This document shows, piece by piece, positions 1-7,064 of a DNA stretch of 64,000 nucleotides. Made by a program: the position numbers and the translations under genes. Source of the DNA: Streptomyces sp. CB00316 (lineage in GTDB: Bacteria > Actinomycetota > Actinomycetes > Streptomycetales > Streptomycetaceae); assembly GCF_001905595.1 (NCBI RefSeq), contig NZ_LIXI01000003.1:310001-374000 (forward strand), written 5' to 3'. Each line of letters opens with the position of its first letter. Position 1 is the first letter of the stretch. A model generated the notes under the pieces. It searched no databases. It was not told the origin of the DNA and saw only the letters and a list, made by a program, of their open reading frames with translations.

Positions 1-1
1 C

Positions 2-781
2 CCTCTCCCCGTGGCAGTGATCAGCCGGCTGATGGGCCTGGACGAGTCCGCGCGCGACCGGATGCGCCACTGGAGCGAGCACGCCTTCTCCGACGGCTCT
101 CACTCCGGGGAGGAGGTGGAGTCCGTACTGAAGGAGTTCAGCGGGTTCGGCGCGGAGCTCCTCACGGAGCGGCGGCGCGCCCCCGGCGACGACCTCATCA
201 GCAGCCTGGTGCGGGCGGCCGACGCGGAGGGCGGGCTCCCCGAGGCGCAGTTGGTGAGCCTGGTGTGCGGGCTCGTCGTCGGGGGCCACGACAGCACGAT
301 GACCATGCTGGGCAACGCTTTGCTCTACCTCCTCGGCGAGCGCCCGGAGAGCTGGCCCCGCATCGGCGCGGACGAGGAGGCGGCCGGAAGGGCGGCGGAC
401 CGGCTCATCCACCTCGTCCCGTTGGGCGACGACCGGGGAACGGCACGCCACGCGGCCGTCGACACCGAGGTCGGCGGGGTGGTGATCCCGGCGGGTGCGG
501 TCGTCCTGGCGGACTGCGGCGCGGCCAACCGCGACCCGGCGGTCTTCCCCCGCCGCACCCGCGACGACCTGTTCGCCCCCCTGGAGGCCCCCACCCTCTC
601 CTTCGGGGCCGGGGCCCACTACTGCCTGGGCGCCTGGCTGGCCCGTACGGAACTCCAGATCGCCCTGCACCGCCTGGCCGCCCGCTTCCCGGGCCTGCGC
701 CTGACGGAGCCCGCGGACGCGGTGCTCTGGCGCACCGGAACGACGTCCCGCAGTCCGCGGAGGCTGGGGGTGCGCTGGTAG
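2..781 (+). CDS. Cytochrome P450, 5'-truncated by window edge
   Basis: C-terminal two thirds of a soluble bacterial P450. The frame is open to the window edge, so the true start lies upstream; the GTG at 11 is unlikely to be the start because the LPVAVISRLMG segment is internal in this family. Seen: an I-helix oxygen-activation segment GGHDST, the AANRDP segment and the haem-binding loop FGAGAHYCLG with the axial Cys. The K-helix region that should hold ExxR reads AADRLIH, so neither the Glu nor the Arg is at its usual place; CYP157-like streptomycete P450s are known to deviate here. The substrate cannot be told from sequence. It lies 28 kb from the polyene genes and there is no reason to assign it to them. 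Confidence 0.88.
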   Translation, partial: PLPVAVISRLMGLDESARDRMRHWSEHAFSDGSHSGEEVESVLKEFSGFGAELLTERRRAPGDDLISSLVRAADAEGGLPEAQLVSLVCGLVVGGHDSTMTMLGNALLYLLGERPESWPRIGADEEAAGRAADRLIHLVPLGDDRGTARHAAVDTEVGGVVIPAGAVVLADCGAANRDPAVFPRRTRDDLFAPLEAPTLSFGAGAHYCLGAWLARTELQIALHRLAARFPGLRLTEPADAVLWRTGTTSRSPRRLGVRW

Positions 782-793
782 GACGGACCGGCC

Positions 794-975
794 TCAGCGG
801 ACCTGTGCGAAGCTCGGGCCGTAGTCGCCGGCCTTGACGCGCAGCGTCTCGTACCCGTCGTCTCCGGCTTGGGCGGGACCTTGAGCTGCCCGTCAAAGGA
901 GCTGTCGAGTACGTCCTTCTGCGGGCCGTCCACGCTACGGGCAGTTCGCAGCGCCCCGCCCGCCCCACGGGCACC
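794..975 (-). pseudogene. 3' remnant of an unidentified gene
   Basis: On the minus strand a codon-biased reading frame ends at a TGA at 794-796. It reads ...DVLDSSFDGQLKVP, then, after an apparent one-base loss, GDDGYETLRVKAGDYGPSFA to the stop. Third positions are G/C as in real genes. No start or larger body is present, so this looks like the decayed tail of a gene. I do not recognise the family. The rest of the 780-1151 gap shows nothing else. Confidence 0.35.
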
Positions 976-1151
976 TGACGGTGGCCCAGACGAGAAGGGG
1001 GCGTAGCGCGACTGTGACGCGCGAGGCGCCACCGGCCGGTCCCTGCCGCCATCCGGCAGGCCTGTCCGGCCCCTGTCAGGGAACACGGCGTAACGCCGGG
1101 GAAGAACACGCTTCCCCGGCCCGCCGTCCGGCGGAGGACCGGGGGGACCCG

Positions 1152-2879
1152 ATGCCGACCACCACGCCCGCGAGAGCCGCCGACCCGTCCGGAGCCCTGG
1201 CTCCGCCACGCCTGGGCCACTCGCCGGCCCTGAGCAGCGGCGCCGGCCGCGCGGCGGCGCGGCTCGCGGCGTTCGCGGTCTGCCAGGCGGCGATGATCGC
1301 GGGACTCGGCCTGCTGATCACCGGGCCGGCGCGGAACCTGTGGCCGCTCTCCGCCGAGGACGCGTTGAACGACGCCTTCGCACGGGTACGTACGGACGCC
1401 CTGACCACCGCATCGGCGATCGCCTCAGGGGCGGGGGACACCGCCACCGTCGTCGGCCTCACCGTCCTGTGCTGCCTGGCTCTCCTCGTGGTGCCCCCGC
1501 TTCCCCGGTGGCGCGCGGCGCTCTTCCTGGCCCTGGCCGTCTGGCTCCAGTCCCTGGTCTTCCTGCTCATCACGGAGGCCGTGGACCGGACGCGCCCGGA
1601 CGTGGAGCGTCTGGACGCCTCGCCTCCGACGTCGAGTTACACCTCCGGGCACACCGGGGCGGCCACCGCGCTCTACGCCGGGCTGGCCGTCCTGGTGCTG
1701 TCCCGCGTCCGTGGCCGCTGGGGCAGGCCGGTGGGCGTCCTCCTGCTGCTGATCCCGCTCCTGGTGGGGTTGGCCCGGCTCTACCGCGGCATGCACCATC
1801 CCAGCGATGTGGCGGCGGGGCTGCTCAACGGCACGCTCTCGCTCATCGTCGTCGGCCGTGCCGTGCTCGCCGACGACGCCTGGGCCGCACGGCCCCCGGC
1901 CGACGCGGTGGACATCGCCGTGGCGGCCGCCGAGAGCCGGCCCGGTCCGTCGCGCGAGCCCGCCGTGGTGATCGTCAATCCGACCGTCACCGACACCGCC
2001 ACCTGCGACCGGCTGCGGCTCGTCCTCGCGCAACGGGGGCATGCGGGCGTGACGTTCGTGGAGACCACCGAGCGCGACACCGGGGGCGGCCAGGCAGCCG
2101 ACGCGGTCCGTGGCGGAGCGGGCCTCGTGGTGGCGTGCGGCGGCGACGGCACCGTCCGAGCGGTCGCCGACGCCCTGGCCGGAACCGGCGTCAGGTTGGC
2201 CGTCGTGCCCTGCGGTACGGGCAACCTGCTGGCCCGGAACCTCGGGCTGCCCCTCGACCCCGCCGACGCCCTGGCCGCCGGGCTCACCGGTGAACCCCGG
2301 GCGCTGGACCTCGGCACCATCAGCGGCGACGGGATCGCCCGCACGCACTTCACGGCCATGGCGGGAGCCGGACTCGACGCGGCGGTGATGCGGTCCACCT
2401 CCGACCGCGCCAAGGCGGCGCTCGGCTGGCCCGCCTACGTCCTGGCCGGACTCGGCGAACTGCGGGGTCCCCGGATGCGGCTGGCGGTCACACTCGACGG
2501 CGCACCGGCGCTGCACCGCACCGCCCGCATGGTCCTCATCGCCAACATCGGCACCGTCCAGGGCGGTACGGCCCTCGTCCCCGGCGCCCGGCCCGACGAC
2601 GGGCTGCTGGACCTGGCGGTCTTCGACCCCCGAGGTGCGGGCGGCTGGCTGCGTGCGGCGGGGGTGCTGCTGCGCGGATCGCGGCCCTCCGGCAGCGGAC
2701 CCGCTCCCGGAGCCCGCCGGGGCCCGGTCGAGTTCCTCACCTTCCGCCGCGCCGAACTGGCCTTCACCCGGCCCCAGCCCCGCGAAGTGGACGGTGACCT
2801 GGTGGCCCCCGGCCGGAGGATCACCGTGGAGGTCAGGCCCGGCGCCCTCACCGTCCTGCTGCCGGCAGGGGAGAAGTGA
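1152..2879 (+). CDS. PAP2 phosphatase - diacylglycerol kinase fusion, membrane lipid enzyme
   Basis: A 575-residue two-domain protein. Residues about 35-250 form a multi-pass PAP2 domain with RP, TSGH (for PSGH) and RLYRGMHHPSD (R-x5-H-x3-D) motifs; the usual Lys of the first motif is replaced. Residues about 270-575 are a cytosolic lipid-kinase domain with VNP, CGGDGT and PCGTGN motifs, as in diacylglycerol and YegS-like kinases. Such fusions probably interconvert phosphatidic acid and diacylglycerol or act on polyprenyl phosphates. I chose the ATG at 1152 because a G-rich ribosome site lies 5 nt upstream; an earlier frame from 981 has no support. Two more membrane proteins follow, coupled by TGATG overlaps. 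Confidence 0.85.
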   Translation: MPTTTPARAADPSGALAPPRLGHSPALSSGAGRAAARLAAFAVCQAAMIAGLGLLITGPARNLWPLSAEDALNDAFARVRTDALTTASAIASGAGDTATVVGLTVLCCLALLVVPPLPRWRAALFLALAVWLQSLVFLLITEAVDRTRPDVERLDASPPTSSYTSGHTGAATALYAGLAVLVLSRVRGRWGRPVGVLLLLIPLLVGLARLYRGMHHPSDVAAGLLNGTLSLIVVGRAVLADDAWAARPPADAVDIAVAAAESRPGPSREPAVVIVNPTVTDTATCDRLRLVLAQRGHAGVTFVETTERDTGGGQAADAVRGGAGLVVACGGDGTVRAVADALAGTGVRLAVVPCGTGNLLARNLGLPLDPADALAAGLTGEPRALDLGTISGDGIARTHFTAMAGAGLDAAVMRSTSDRAKAALGWPAYVLAGLGELRGPRMRLAVTLDGAPALHRTARMVLIANIGTVQGGTALVPGARPDDGLLDLAVFDPRGAGGWLRAAGVLLRGSRPSGSGPAPGARRGPVEFLTFRRAELAFTRPQPREVDGDLVAPGRRITVEVRPGALTVLLPAGEK

Positions 2880-2962
2880 TGGGATCCACCGTTCTGCTGC
2901 CGGCAGGGGAGAAGTGATGGGATCCACTGTTCTGCTGCCCGCACGGGAGAAGTGATGGGAAC
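2849..2962 (+). repeat. Three tandem copies of a 38-bp gene-junction unit
   Basis: The end of the kinase gene (coding LLPAGEK, stop, TGATG) is repeated twice more with few changes. Each copy carries a GGGGAGAAG or CGGGAGAAG ribosome site and a TGATG stop/start overlap. As a result two 12-codon frames, 2879-2917 (MGSTVLLPAGEK) and 2917-2955 (MGSTVLLPAREK), link the kinase stop to the next gene's ATG at 2955. Copy spacing is 38 nt (ATG at 2879, 2917, 2955). Confidence 0.9.
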
Positions 2963-3908
2963 CGCGACCCGGGTGCCGGTCACCCATGACATGACGGGCG
3001 ACGAACTCTCCGCCGACGAAGCCCTCGTGGCGCTCCGCCGGTACGGCCGCTGGCCCCTGCTGCGCGACGCCTTCGTACGCTTCCGTTACGCCGACGGCTT
3101 CAGCCACTCCCGCGCGCTGGCCCTCCAGACGATCCTGGCGATCATCCCGCTGGTGATCGCCTTCGTCGGCCTCTCCACCGCTCTGCACACCGAGAACGTC
3201 GGAAGACTCGCCGAGCTGACGATCCGCAGCCTGAGCGAAGGGCCGAGCGCTCCTGTGGTGGACGAGGCGCTGGACCGCAACCGGCGAGGCGACGGTGAAG
3301 GTGCCGAGATCGCCCTGTGGTTCGGACTCCTCTTCTCCCTGGTCAACGTCACGACGGCGATGTGCCAGATCGAGCGCGGCGCCAACCGGATCTACGGTGT
3401 GGAGCGGGACCGGGTCTTCCACCGCAAGTACCTGCGGGGCTTGGTCATGTCGTTGAGCGCCGGGATACCGCTCGGCATCGCCTCGATCATGATCGTGGCC
3501 GGCGGCGACCTCGTGACGGCCGCCACCACCGTCTACGGACTCGGCGACGGCGCACGCACGGCCTGGGACCTGCTCCGCATCCCGCTCGGCCTGCTGCTCG
3601 CCCTGATCTCCGCCAGCGCGATCTTCCGGCGCTCGCCGCGCCGCCGACAGCCCGGGTACACCTGGCTCGCGTTCGGCGCCGCCGTGTACCTGGTGCTCTG
3701 GACCCTGCTGACCTGGCTGCTCAGCCTCTACCTCCAGCTCAGCGGCTCCTTCGACACGGTCTACGGACCGCTGAGCCTCTTCATGGCCCTGCTCCTGTGG
3801 TCCTACCTGACCTCCCTGTCCCTCTTCCTCGGACTGTCCTTCGCCGCCCAGCTGGAAGCCGTACGCGCGGGGAAACCCGGCCCGATCACCGCCGACCCGG
3901 GAACCTGA
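2955..3908 (+). CDS. YihY/UPF0761 family integral membrane protein
   Basis: A protein of 317 residues with about six hydrophobic segments typical of the YihY (formerly RbN/BrkB) family: an N-terminal region ending in FSHSRALALQTILAIIPL, the Q-x-x-x-x-x-NRIY region after the third hydrophobic segment, and a long C-terminal hairpin ending SLFLGLSFAAQLE. The family's biochemical role is not established; it was wrongly called ribonuclease BN in the past. The ATG at 2955 overlaps the preceding mini-frame's TGA. The next gene starts 1 nt after its stop, so this is an operon with the two lipid phosphatase genes and a role in envelope lipid handling is plausible. Confidence 0.85.
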   Translation: MGTATRVPVTHDMTGDELSADEALVALRRYGRWPLLRDAFVRFRYADGFSHSRALALQTILAIIPLVIAFVGLSTALHTENVGRLAELTIRSLSEGPSAPVVDEALDRNRRGDGEGAEIALWFGLLFSLVNVTTAMCQIERGANRIYGVERDRVFHRKYLRGLVMSLSAGIPLGIASIMIVAGGDLVTAATTVYGLGDGARTAWDLLRIPLGLLLALISASAIFRRSPRRRQPGYTWLAFGAAVYLVLWTLLTWLLSLYLQLSGSFDTVYGPLSLFMALLLWSYLTSLSLFLGLSFAAQLEAVRAGKPGPITADPGT

Positions 3909-3909
3909 C

Positions 3910-4698
3910 ATGCCGACACGCGCCACCACCCCGCACACCCAGGAGCAGCGCACCCGCCGCGCCGACCGCCGGTTCGGCATCCGCCTGTTGGGAGCCGCGG
4001 CCGCCACGGCCGCCGCCGCGGTCCCCTTCGCTCTGCTGCTCGTCCTCGTCGAGGCGAGCTGGCCCCCACTGCGGCGCGTCGACGCGGGGGCGGCCCGCCG
4101 CCTGCACGAGGTCGCCCTCGAACACCCGGCGTGGACCGGCACGCTGCGGATCCTGTCCGACTGGGTGTGGGACCCGGCGACCCTGCGTATCGCCGTCGCG
4201 CTGCTCACGCTCTGGCTCCTGCACCGGCGGGCCTGGCGCCTCGCGGCCTGGGCGGCGGTGACGGCGACCGGCGGAGCGCTGACAGGCGTGCTCGTCAAGG
4301 TGGTCGTGGAGCGGGCGAGGCCGTCGCTGGAGGATCCGGTCGCGCGGGCACCCGGCTACTCCTTCCCCTCCGGGCACGCGATGACGGCGACCACCTCGTT
4401 CGCCGTCCTGCTCCTGGTGCTGCTGCCGATGGTCCCGCGCGCCTGGCGTGCGCTCTGCTGGGGTGTGGCGGGGGTGTCGGTCCTGGGCGTGGGCTTCACC
4501 CGGATCGCGCTCGGAGTGCACTGGTTCAGCGACGTCATCGGCGGCTGGCTGCTGGGCGCCGCCGTGGTGGTCCTGACCGGCTGGGCCTTCGAGGCCTGGC
4601 GAGCGGATTCCGGCCGCCGGACCGGCGTGGCCGAGGGCCTGGAACCCGAGCTCACCGACGACGACCCGGAGCCGCCGGTACCGTCCCGCCACGGGTGA
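3910..4698 (+). CDS. PAP2-family membrane phosphatase
   Basis: A 262-residue multi-pass protein with the complete PAP2 signature: KVVVERARP (K-x6-RP), FPSGH and TRIALGVHWFSD (R-x5-H-x3-D). Enzymes of this family remove phosphate from phosphatidate, undecaprenyl pyrophosphate or related lipids on the outer face of the membrane; which one applies here cannot be told. The acidic proline-rich tail (about 25 residues) is cytosolic. It is last in the operon that starts with the PAP2-kinase fusion and is separated from the YihY gene by 1 nt. It converges on the TetR gene, 19 nt away. Confidence 0.9.
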   Translation: MPTRATTPHTQEQRTRRADRRFGIRLLGAAAATAAAAVPFALLLVLVEASWPPLRRVDAGAARRLHEVALEHPAWTGTLRILSDWVWDPATLRIAVALLTLWLLHRRAWRLAAWAAVTATGGALTGVLVKVVVERARPSLEDPVARAPGYSFPSGHAMTATTSFAVLLLVLLPMVPRAWRALCWGVAGVSVLGVGFTRIALGVHWFSDVIGGWLLGAAVVVLTGWAFEAWRADSGRRTGVAEGLEPELTDDDPEPPVPSRHG

Positions 4699-4717
4699 GT
4701 CCCCGAAACCGTACCGC

Positions 4718-5299
4718 TCAGCGGCCGGGCGCCCCCGCGCGCAGCCCGTCCATCACGAAGCCCAGCAGCCGGGCGGCCCGTGGCTGCCAGTCCTCCTGCG
4801 GGTCGAGCTGCCAGAGGCCGGCGATGGCCAGGAAGAAGTCGTCCGCCGTCACCCCCGCGCGGATGGTGCCGGCCTCCTCGTTGGCGCGGAGCAGCGTTCC
4901 GGCTGCCTCCAGCACCGGGGCGGGGCCGGGCTTGGCCGGGCCGCCCGGGGCGCTGGTGACCAGCCGGATGGCGTCCGCCAGGCCGGCCTTGGTCATGGCG
5001 AACCCGGCGAGCCGGTCCATCCACTCGCGCAGGGCGGCTTCGGGTTCACGGTTGCTCAGCAACTCAGCTGCTGCGTCAGCCACTTGCTGCATCTCGTAGC
5101 GGTAGATCTCCAGGACGAGCGCTTCACGGTGCGGGAAGTTGCGGTAGAAGGTGCCCTGCCCGACGCCGGCCTTCTTGGCGATCGTGCTCAGCGGGACGTC
5201 CGGGCGCACCGTCAGTTCGGCCATGGCGACGCGCAGGATGCGCTCGCGGTTGCGCACCGCGTCCGAACGCGCGGGCGCGTCCTTCCTCGGCTGGGACAC
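4718..5299 (-). CDS. TetR-family repressor
   Basis: A 193-residue regulator. The N-terminal helix-turn-helix reads TIAKKAGVGQGTFYRNFPHR, the typical TetR recognition region; the remainder is a helical ligand-binding domain. The GTG start was chosen because GGAGGAGG lies just upstream and the sequence before it lacks family similarity. It is divergent from the aldehyde oxidoreductase operon. The intergenic region has two related palindromes, so it most likely represses both itself and the oxidoreductase genes in response to a substrate of that enzyme. The ligand is unknown. Confidence 0.88.
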   Translation of the reverse strand: MSQPRKDAPARSDAVRNRERILRVAMAELTVRPDVPLSTIAKKAGVGQGTFYRNFPHREALVLEIYRYEMQQVADAAAELLSNREPEAALREWMDRLAGFAMTKAGLADAIRLVTSAPGGPAKPGPAPVLEAAGTLLRANEEAGTIRAGVTADDFFLAIAGLWQLDPQEDWQPRAARLLGFVMDGLRAGAPGR

Positions 5300-5344
5300 G
5301 CGTCCTCCTCCACGGGTTCGTGGCCGAATCCCGTCCTTGTTAAG

Positions 5345-5390
5345 CGGACAGCTGTCCGTTACGTTGAATGATGAAGCGGACAGTGGTCCG
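5345..5390. promoter_or_regulatory. Probable double TetR operator
   Basis: CGGACAGCTGTCCG at 5345-5358 is a perfect 14-bp palindrome. CGGACAGTGGTCCG at 5377-5390 is an imperfect second copy, centred 32 bp away (about three helical turns). Both lie between the divergent tetR and oxidoreductase starts, where two dimers could bind on one face of the DNA. Binding by this TetR is inferred from position only. Confidence 0.75.
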
Positions 5391-5497
5391 GTTAGGGCCA
5401 CCTTAGCGCGGCCCGCCACCTGTAGGCACCCGGTGGCGGCTCCCGGACCGCTGCCGCACGCCGATCTCCTGTCACCGGACACCGAAGAAGGCTGATC

Positions 5498-6075
5498 ATG
5501 GCCCCAGCACCCCCGTCGACCTCGAGCGCCATCATCCTGAACATCAACGGCGAGAAGCGCCACCTGTCCGTCGACCACCGCACCACACTGCTCGACGCCC
5601 TGCGCGAGCGCCTAGACCTCACCGGCACCAAGAAGGGCTGCGACAGGGGCAGTGCGGGGCCTGCACCGTCCTGCTCGACCGACGCCGCCAAGTCGCCTGC
5701 CTCACCCTCGCCGTCGCGGCCGAGGGGCGTGAGATCACCACCATCGAAGGCGTCGCCGACGGCGACGAGCTGCACCCCGTCCAGCAGGCATTCCTCGACC
5801 TCGACGGCTACCAGTGCGGCTACTGCACGCCCGGCCAGATCTGCTCGGCCATCGCGGTCATCGAGGAGCACGCGGCCGGCTGGCCGAGCGCCGCCACCGA
5901 CGACGTACGCCCCGAGGCGGCACCACCACCGCTGACGCCCGACGAGATCCGCGAACGGATGAGCGGCAACCTGTGCCGCTGCGGCGCGTACGTCTCGATC
6001 GTCCAGGCCGTCTCCCGTGGTGCCCAGGCTCACGTGGAGTCCCGTACGACAGCAGCCGAGGAGGCCCCCGCGTGA
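5498..6075 (+). pseudogene. 2Fe-2S subunit of aldehyde/xanthine oxidoreductase, frameshifted
   Basis: Starts as a normal ferredoxin-like subunit (ILNINGEKRHLSVDHRTTLL ... GTKKGCD). It then leaves frame near 5643-5645, where GACAGG stands in place of an expected GACCAGG. One base restored gives GQCGACTVLL, then the second-domain motifs CGYCTPGQ and NLCRCGAY, and a TGA at 6073-6075 overlapping the next start. Both 2Fe-2S clusters would be intact in the repaired protein (about 192 residues). As written, translation ends at 5935 after only part of the first cluster. The rest of the operon shows no decay, so this is either a very recent mutation or a base-call error. Confidence 0.85.
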
Positions 6076-7064
6076 AGGAGTTCGACTACCGGCGCGCCCA
6101 CGACGTCACCGGCGCGGTCGCTCTGCTCGCGGCCGACCCGGACGCACGGTTCCTCGCCGGCGGCACCAACCTCGTCGACCTGATGAAGACCGGCGTCGAA
6201 CGGCCCGGCCTGCTCATCGACGTGACAGAACTCCCCCTGGAACAAGTCGAGTCCACCGCGGACGGTGGTCTGCGTATCGGAGCGACCGTCACCAACAGCG
6301 ACCTCGCCGCCCACCCCGAAGTCCGCCGCCGGTACCCGGCGTTGACGCAGGCGATCCTGGCCGGCGCCTCCGGGCAGCTGCGCAACATGGCCACCGTCGG
6401 CGGCAACCTGCTCCAGCGCACGCGCTGCGGCTACTTCTCCGACGTGAGCGGGCCCTGCAACAAGCGCGTCCCGGGCAGCGGTTGCCCGGCCGTCACCGGT
6501 GAGCACCACGACCACGCGGTCCTCGGCGCCTCCGGCCACTGCGTGGCCGTGCACCCCTCCGACATGGGCGTGGCCCTGACGGCGTTCGACGCCCAGGTCG
6601 CGTACGAGACCCTCGACGGGCCGGGCGAGATGCCGCTCACCGGCCTCTACCTCCCCGTCGGTGACACCCCGCACCGGGAAACCGCCCTGCCGCCCGGCGC
6701 GTTGATCACGCACATCACCCTCCCCGGGGCGCCCGTCGCCGCCCGCTCCCGCTATCGCAAGGTGCGTGAAAGGGCCTCGTACGCCTTCGCCATCGGCTCC
6801 GTCGCCGCCGCGCTCGACGTCGAGGACGGACGTGTACGCGAAGTCCGGCTCGCGCTCGGGGCCGTCGCCTCCCGGCCTTGGCGCGCCCGCGCGGCCGAAG
6901 CCGTCCTGACCGGCGCACCGGCCACCGGCGAGACCTTCGCCGCCGCCGCGGACGCCGAACTCGCCGCCGCCAGGCCGCTGCCCGACAACGAGTACAAGGT
7001 GACCCTCATGCGCAACCTGGTGGTCTCGCTCCTGACCGAACTGGCCGAAGGGGACGCCCGATGA
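6072..7064 (+). CDS. paoB: FAD-binding subunit of PaoABC-type molybdenum oxidoreductase
   Basis: A 330-residue CO-dehydrogenase flavoprotein-fold subunit. It has the FAD motifs FLAGGTNLVDLMK and GNMATVGGN-like (RNMATVGGNLLQRTRC). After that comes a Cys-bearing insertion, RCGYFSD..PCNKRVPGSGC..GHCVAVHPSDM, which in E. coli PaoB (YagS) ligates an extra 4Fe-4S cluster; xanthine dehydrogenases lack it. That makes an aldehyde oxidoreductase more likely than a purine enzyme. The GTG at 6072 overlaps the upstream TGA (GTGA) and follows GAGGAGG. The ATGA overlap with the next gene shows tight coupling. Confidence 0.85.
   Translation: MKEFDYRRAHDVTGAVALLAADPDARFLAGGTNLVDLMKTGVERPGLLIDVTELPLEQVESTADGGLRIGATVTNSDLAAHPEVRRRYPALTQAILAGASGQLRNMATVGGNLLQRTRCGYFSDVSGPCNKRVPGSGCPAVTGEHHDHAVLGASGHCVAVHPSDMGVALTAFDAQVAYETLDGPGEMPLTGLYLPVGDTPHRETALPPGALITHITLPGAPVAARSRYRKVRERASYAFAIGSVAAALDVEDGRVREVRLALGAVASRPWRARAAEAVLTGAPATGETFAAAADAELAAARPLPDNEYKVTLMRNLVVSLLTELAEGDAR

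Noticed and set aside
2..781. The P450 as the polyene tailoring oxidase.
   Set aside because: It is about 28 kb away from the cluster edge, with unrelated operons between, and lacks ExxR; the nysL/nysN-type P450 genes are expected on the far side of the PKS genes.
5641..5650. The frameshift in the 2Fe-2S gene as programmed frameshifting.
   Set aside because: There is no slippery heptamer or downstream pseudoknot, and homologues are made from one frame.
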